9,644 bases of DNA from CALALP01 sp041855735 (GTDB lineage: Bacteria > Bacillota > Clostridia > Lachnospirales > Lachnospiraceae): contig JBHAEV010000151.1 in the NCBI GenBank assembly GCA_041855735.1, positions 1 to 9,644 of the forward strand, read 5' to 3'. Positions 5,800 through 9,644 of this stretch are shown here, in pieces (the stretch's first letter is position 1; each line of letters opens with the position of its first letter). Under the pieces are notes generated by a model, which saw only the letters and a list, made by a program, of their open reading frames with translations, did not search any database and was not told the DNA's origin. The position numbers and the translations under genes were made by a program.

Positions 5800-5828
5800 A
5801 TTGTAATTGATTTAACAAATCTTTTCAA
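5800..5828 (-). promoter_or_regulatory. Sigma-A-type promoter of pfkA and its downstream genes
   Basis: Minus-strand -35 TTGAAA (5828-5823), exact 17-nt spacer, -10 TACAAT (5805-5800); each hexamer is 5 of 6. The predicted start near 5793 gives a leader of about 90 nt before the pfkA ATG. No other strong promoter is visible down to folA, so this may drive the whole pfkA-DUF6145-dusB-thyA-folA run. Confidence 0.78.
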
Positions 5829-5899
5829 GAACTTTATTTTGGAATCATCCTCTCTCTAAACTGTATCTGTTTTATTTACATTTACGCAATTAATTTGTA

Positions 5900-5927
5900 T
5901 TGATTTTTTTCATGTGCAAGGTATAAT
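5900..5927 (+). promoter_or_regulatory. Promoter of the rhodanese lipoprotein gene
   Basis: -35 TTGATT (5900-5905), 16-nt spacer, perfect -10 TATAAT (5922-5927), in an AT-rich stretch. Transcription would start near 5934, about 27 nt before the ATG. It is divergent from the pfkA promoter but does not overlap it. Confidence 0.75.
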
Positions 5928-5960
5928 AGTCCTGTCTGAAAAAAAAACAAGGAGTCATTT

Positions 5961-6509
5961 ATGAAGAAAATACTATTGATATTCGGCTTTAGCCTGTTTC
6001 TTACCGCCTGCGGCACACCAGGTGCGCAGAGCGCAGACACCTTACAGAGCGCAAACACCTCGCAAAGCGCAAACACCTCGCAAAGCGCATCCGCAGAACA
6101 AACACGCAACAGCGGCAGTGAAACTTCCGACAGCAGCCTTGCCGTCGACACTTCCTCAAAAGCAAGCACGGCAAACAACAGCCCTGCCTCGGAAACCGGT
6201 GTATACCGGGAAATGGATCAACAGGAGGCCATGCAGCTTTTGCAGGAAAATGCAAATCTGATTCTGCTGGATGTGCGAACCCCGTCCGAGTATGCCGACG
6301 GTCATATTCCAAACTCCGTCAATCTTCCGAACGAGGACATCACCACGCAGGAACCGGAGCTTTTGCCGGATAAGGATCAGCTGATTCTGGTATACTGCCG
6401 CAGCGGCAATCGCAGCGGGCAGGCTGCAAAAAAACTGATCGGCATGGGCTACACCAATGTGTACAATATCGGCGGAATCAATACCTGGCCGGGTGAGATT
6501 GTGAAATAA
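5961..6509 (+). CDS. Rhodanese-domain lipoprotein
   Basis: 182 residues. Seen: a lipoprotein signal peptide (MKK, hydrophobic core, lipobox LTAC with Cys17 as the lipidated residue); a low-complexity S/T/A/Q/N linker (about 20-78) containing a tandem repeat; then one rhodanese domain (about 82-180) with LLDVRTPSEYADGHIPNSVNLP and the active-site loop YCRSGNRSG, catalytic Cys146, ending in the typical GGINTWPGEI. The six-residue loop CRSGNR is that of sulfurtransferases rather than Cdc25-like phosphatases. Family role: moving sulfane sulfur through a cysteine persulfide; the acceptor here is unknown. Location is inferred to be the outer face of the cytoplasmic membrane, with the linker spanning toward the wall. 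AAGGAG lies 6 nt before the ATG. It is the only plus-strand gene, transcribed alone, convergent with dnaE and divergent from pfkA. Confidence 0.93.
   Translation: MKKILLIFGFSLFLTACGTPGAQSADTLQSANTSQSANTSQSASAEQTRNSGSETSDSSLAVDTSSKASTANNSPASETGVYREMDQQEAMQLLQENANLILLDVRTPSEYADGHIPNSVNLPNEDITTQEPELLPDKDQLILVYCRSGNRSGQAAKKLIGMGYTNVYNIGGINTWPGEIVK
6027..6089 (+). repeat. 18-bp in-frame tandem repeat in the rhodanese linker
   Basis: Three full 18-bp units (6027-6044, 6045-6062, 6063-6080) plus half a unit (6081-6089), consensus CARAGCGCARACACCTYR. Each encodes six residues, roughly QSANTS. Units 2 and 3 differ by one base, which suggests recent duplication by slippage. The length may vary between strains without breaking the frame. 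Confidence 0.9.
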
Positions 6510-6525
6510 CACAATCTCACCCGGC
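6488..6525. terminator. Perfect 16-bp hairpin between convergent rhodanese and dnaE genes
   Basis: Arms GCCGGGTGAGATTGTG (6488-6503) and its exact complement (6510-6525) enclose a 6-nt loop. The left arm is the last coding part of the rhodanese gene and the loop contains its TAA stop. Neither side has an adjacent U-tract, so it is not a canonical intrinsic terminator. Placed between two convergent genes, it may end or stabilise transcripts from both strands; dnaE stops 48 nt away. Confidence 0.6.
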
Positions 6526-6572
6526 TACATGCCAAAAGCACTTCACTTTTTCCGGTATAATGCGAAAAATCT

Positions 6573-9500
6573 TTATTTCTTCGCCTTATTCAGCACCTTT
6601 ATATCTTCGGCTTTCATGAATTCCAGCAGCCGATTCACCATGTCTTTGGTGATTTCCACATTTTTTCGGATTGCCTTAATCTGCTTCAATTCCCTGATAT
6701 AGGCATAGACTATGCCGGCTCCCTGCCTGCCGGAACCGTTGCAGATTTTCATCACACGAAATTCCTCATCGAAAAACTCTTCCTTGGTCTGAAACTGAAG
6801 CCACAGTTCATTTCCGATCTCTTCCATGCCCGAAACAACATTCAGCAAAAGTTTGGCATTCTGATTGTCATACAGCTGCACTCTTCCGGTCATAAAAAGT
6901 TTGGCATCGGGCTTTAACCATTCCCGAACACGCTCATATACTTTCGGGAACACCACCACTTCCACACTTCCGACCATATCTTCCAGTGTGACGAATGCCA
7001 TGTCCTGATTGTTTCTGGTCTGTTTGATGACAATGCCGGCAATCATGCCTCCGACCGTAACTTCCTGCTGTTCGAAAAGACGGCTCTCTTCTCCCTCTTC
7101 ATATACAAAATCACCGGTATATGCCGTCACTCTGGTTTTCAGCACATCCAGGTATTCTTCCAAAGGATGTCCGCTGACATACATACCCACGGTTTCCTTT
7201 TCCATTGCCAGCAACTCTGCCTTGTCAAACTCCTCGATATTGGGCAGTTTCGGACCGAATTCCTCTTTTTCTTCCTCATCCATGATGTCAAAAAAGCTGA
7301 ACTGACCGGTAATCTCTTTTTTGCTTTTTCTGCTTTTCTCTTCCAGTAAGTCCACGGTCAAGATCATCTTTTGCCTGCGGTTTCCGCGCAAACTGTCCAA
7401 TGCACCGGCTTTGATCAGATTCTCCAACGTTTTCCGATTGACTTCTTTCTGAGACATGCGGCTTACAAAATCTTCCAAAGAAGCAAACTTACCGCCCGCT
7501 TCCCGCAAAGCCACGATTTTATCCGTCACGCCGAGTCCGACTCCCTTGATGGCATTGAGCCCGAAACGAATGCTGTCTCCCGACACGGAAAAACCGGAAT
7601 ATCCTTCATTGATGTCCGGCGGCAGCATCGCAATGCCCATGGACTTGCACTCCATGATGTATTCCAGCACCTTGCTTGTGCGGTCCATCACCGAAGTCAG
7701 CAAGGCCGCCATAAACTCCTTCGGATAATAGTATTTCAGCCATGCCGTCTGATAGCTCACCACCGCATAACAGGCGGCATGCGATTTGTTGAATGCATAC
7801 TTTGCAAAATCCGTCATTTCGTCAAAAATCTTGTTGGCAACACTCTCGCCGATGCCGTTGTTGACACAGCCCTTTACTCCCTCATTTGCATTGCCGTAAA
7901 CAAAATTCTGCCTTTCCTTTTCCATCACCGAAGTCTTTTTCTTGCTCATCGCTCTTCTCACCAGGTCGCTGCGTCCGAGCGTATAGCCTGCCAGATCCCT
8001 TACAATCTGCATCACCTGTTCCTGATATACAATGCATCCGTAGGTCGGCGCAAGGATGCTCTCCAGCTCCTTGCAGTCATAAACAATATTCGACTTGTCA
8101 TTCTTGCCTTTGATATACTTCGGTATAAAATCCATGGGACCCGGTCGGTACAGCGAAATGCCCGCAATCACATCCTCGATGCTCTCCGGCTTGAGCTCCT
8201 TCATAAAGCTCCTCATCCCCGCGCTCTCGATCTGGAAAATCCCTTCCGTCTTTCCGGTACCGATGTATTCATAGACCGCTTTGTCATCATAATCCAGATC
8301 TTGCAAATCAATGTCCACACCGTAATTTCTCTTGATCTGATCCACAGTGTTCTTGATTACCGTCAGAGTACGAAGTCCCAGAAAATCCATCTTCAAAAGT
8401 CCCAGCTCTTCCAAGGTCGTCATCGTGAACTGGGTGGTCAATGACCCGTCGGAAGCCTTGGCAAGAGGTACATATTCATCGAGTGGCCGTTTGGAAATCA
8501 CCACGCCGGCGGCATGCATGGAGGAATGTCGCGGCAATCCCTCCAGTTTCATGCTCATATCCACAAGATTGCGAATCTCCTCGTCACTTTCATAGCCCGT
8601 CCGAAAATCGTTGCTCTGTATCAGCGCCCTGCTCAAAGTCATTCCGAGATCATTCGGAACCTGTTTGGCAATCATATCGCATTTGGCGTAAGGAATCTCC
8701 ATCGCACGTCCGACATCTCGAATGACACCTTTTGCCGCCATGGTACCGAATGTGATAATCTGGCAAACCTTGTCCTCACCGTATTTTTGTACCACATAGT
8801 CAATGACTTCCTGCCTGCGCTCATAGCAAAAATCAATATCGATATCGGGCATGGATATGCGCTCCGGATTCAAAAAACGCTCAAAAAGCAATTGGTATTT
8901 GATCGGATCGATGTCCGTAATCGCAAGGCAGTAGGACACAATGCTGCCTGCGGCACTCCCCCTGCCCGGTCCGACCGGAATGTTTCGATTCTTGGCATAG
9001 TTGATAAAATCCCATACGATCAAAAAATAGTCCACATAGCCCATTTCTTTGATGACATTCAACTCAAAGTCCAGACGCTCCTTCAGCGTTGCATCCGGCG
9101 CACCGTATCTCTTGATCAGTCCGGCATTGCACAGTTTCTCCAGATACGAAAATGCATCTTCCTTGTCGGGAAGCGGGTATTCCGGCAATTTGGTGACACC
9201 GAATTCAAACTCCACATTGCAGAGGGATGCTATTTTTTCCGTATTGGCAATCGCCTCCGGAGCATACGCAAACAAGGCTCTCATCTCGTTTTCCGAACGC
9301 AGATAAAACTCCCCTTCCTGATATTTCATCCTCTGGGTATCACTGACCTTTTTGGCGGTCTGAATACAGAGCAGAATATCATGCGCCACCCAGTCTTCTT
9401 TGTGAATGTAATGCACATCATTGGTTGCCACCAAAGGAATTCCGGTTTCCTTTGACATCCGAACCAGATCATGGTTCACCTGCTTTTGTTCAAAAATCTG

Positions 9501-9644
9501 ATGATCCTGCAATTCCAGATAATAATGATCCTTTCCGAACACCTCTTCGTAGCGCATGGCGGTTTCTTTTGCCAGGGAATACTGACCGCGCATCAAAAGG
9601 CTCGGAATCTCACCCCCAAGACATGCCGAAAGTGCAATCAGTCC
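6573..9644 (-). CDS. dnaE: DNA polymerase III alpha subunit DnaE (N-terminus outside window)
   Basis: Replicative C-family DNA polymerase. 1023 codons are visible, in frame from base 9644, so the N-terminal part of the PHP domain (perhaps 130-150 residues) is missing. The open frame continues upstream of the first ATG (9593) with GLIALSACLGGEIP, a typical PHP-domain segment. Seen, numbered from the edge: the end of PHP with VATNDVHY (about 72-79); the polymerase motif GPGRGSAAGS (225-234); palm aspartates in PDIDIDF (266-272) and KMDFLGL (Asp420); a tandem helix-hairpin-helix region around LIKAGALDSLRGNRRQ; and an OB-fold (VTVGGMIAGIVIKQTRNNQ to FMTGRVQLYD). The domain order PHP-polymerase-HhH-OB identifies DnaE (DnaE1-like length) rather than PolC, which carries an internal exonuclease. 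In Firmicutes DnaE usually works alongside PolC; whether PolC exists here cannot be seen. All catalytic residues in view are intact. Confidence 0.97.
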   Translation of the reverse strand, partial: GLIALSACLGGEIPSLLMRGQYSLAKETAMRYEEVFGKDHYYLELQDHQIFEQKQVNHDLVRMSKETGIPLVATNDVHYIHKEDWVAHDILLCIQTAKKVSDTQRMKYQEGEFYLRSENEMRALFAYAPEAIANTEKIASLCNVEFEFGVTKLPEYPLPDKEDAFSYLEKLCNAGLIKRYGAPDATLKERLDFELNVIKEMGYVDYFLIVWDFINYAKNRNIPVGPGRGSAAGSIVSYCLAITDIDPIKYQLLFERFLNPERISMPDIDIDFCYERRQEVIDYVVQKYGEDKVCQIITFGTMAAKGVIRDVGRAMEIPYAKCDMIAKQVPNDLGMTLSRALIQSNDFRTGYESDEEIRNLVDMSMKLEGLPRHSSMHAAGVVISKRPLDEYVPLAKASDGSLTTQFTMTTLEELGLLKMDFLGLRTLTVIKNTVDQIKRNYGVDIDLQDLDYDDKAVYEYIGTGKTEGIFQIESAGMRSFMKELKPESIEDVIAGISLYRPGPMDFIPKYIKGKNDKSNIVYDCKELESILAPTYGCIVYQEQVMQIVRDLAGYTLGRSDLVRRAMSKKKTSVMEKERQNFVYGNANEGVKGCVNNGIGESVANKIFDEMTDFAKYAFNKSHAACYAVVSYQTAWLKYYYPKEFMAALLTSVMDRTSKVLEYIMECKSMGIAMLPPDINEGYSGFSVSGDSIRFGLNAIKGVGLGVTDKIVALREAGGKFASLEDFVSRMSQKEVNRKTLENLIKAGALDSLRGNRRQKMILTVDLLEEKSRKSKKEITGQFSFFDIMDEEEKEEFGPKLPNIEEFDKAELLAMEKETVGMYVSGHPLEEYLDVLKTRVTAYTGDFVYEEGEESRLFEQQEVTVGGMIAGIVIKQTRNNQDMAFVTLEDMVGSVEVVVFPKVYERVREWLKPDAKLFMTGRVQLYDNQNAKLLLNVVSGMEEIGNELWLQFQTKEEFFDEEFRVMKICNGSGRQGAGIVYAYIRELKQIKAIRKNVEITKDMVNRLLEFMKAEDIKVLNKAKK

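Noticed and set aside
6556..6561. TATAAT on the plus strand just beyond the dnaE stop
   Set aside because: No acceptable -35 element lies 15-19 nt upstream and no plus-strand gene follows, so it is probably chance in an AT-rich spacer.
7371..9455. Long plus-strand open frames (357 and 313 codons) opposite dnaE
   Set aside because: Both lie entirely within the dnaE coding region on the other strand, and their products are His/Cys/Arg-rich with no recognisable motifs.
1..9644. CRISPR arrays, tRNA or rRNA genes, insertion sequences, phage integrase
   Set aside because: I looked for regularly spaced repeats, tRNA-like T-arm sequences, transposase-like ORFs and terminal inverted repeats on both strands and saw none. 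The only tandem repeat is coding.

Overview
The window looks like a chromosomal segment of a low-to-mid GC Firmicute, most likely a clostridial (Lachnospiraceae-like) bacterium. This rests on strong AGGAGG-type ribosome binding sites, sigma-A-type promoters (TTGACA/TATAAT), a dnaE-pfkA-(small DUF gene)-dusB gene order, and a Bacillus/phage phi3T-type thymidylate synthase. The taxon is inferred from gene content and style; no rRNA or other marker is present.

Layout, left to right. (1) 1-468, minus strand: the N-terminal 156 codons of a large protein that runs off the left edge. I recognise the DUF4011 domain that opens very large superfamily I helicase-like proteins. Its promoter lies at 502-530. 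(2) 601-1819, minus strand: a self-contained regulator/enzyme unit made of a MarR-family repressor and an Frm2-like nitroreductase, with a promoter at 1792-1819 and a terminator at 601-641. (3) 1830-1950: a short spacer with, at most, a doubtful 32-codon ORF. (4) 1951-5701, minus strand: a tightly packed run pfkA, DUF6145-like gene, dusB, thyA, folA. pfkA has a clear promoter at 5800-5828. The pfkA/DUF6145 and dusB/thyA junctions are close enough for translational coupling (3-nt gap and ATGA overlap), and thyA and folA are 11 nt apart. (5) 5900-6525, plus strand: the only plus-strand gene, a lipoprotein with a serine/threonine-rich repeat linker and a rhodanese domain. It has its own promoter and a perfect 16-bp hairpin that swallows its stop codon. 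(6) 6573-9644, minus strand: the C-terminal 1023 codons of DnaE, running off the right edge.

How the genes fit together. ThyA and DHFR form the classical pair: ThyA makes dTMP and oxidises methylene-THF to dihydrofolate, and DHFR regenerates tetrahydrofolate. DusB modifies tRNA, PfkA commits glucose to glycolysis, and DnaE replicates DNA, so this block is housekeeping. The MarR/nitroreductase pair looks like a small inducible stress-response unit, and the rhodanese lipoprotein a surface or extracytoplasmic sulfur/redox protein. Most of the window is ordinary. The parts most worth a second look are the DUF4011 helicase at the edge (a family linked to phage defence), atypical residues in the DHFR and PfkA active-site loops, the rhodanese gene wedged between dnaE and pfkA, and its U-tract-less hairpin.
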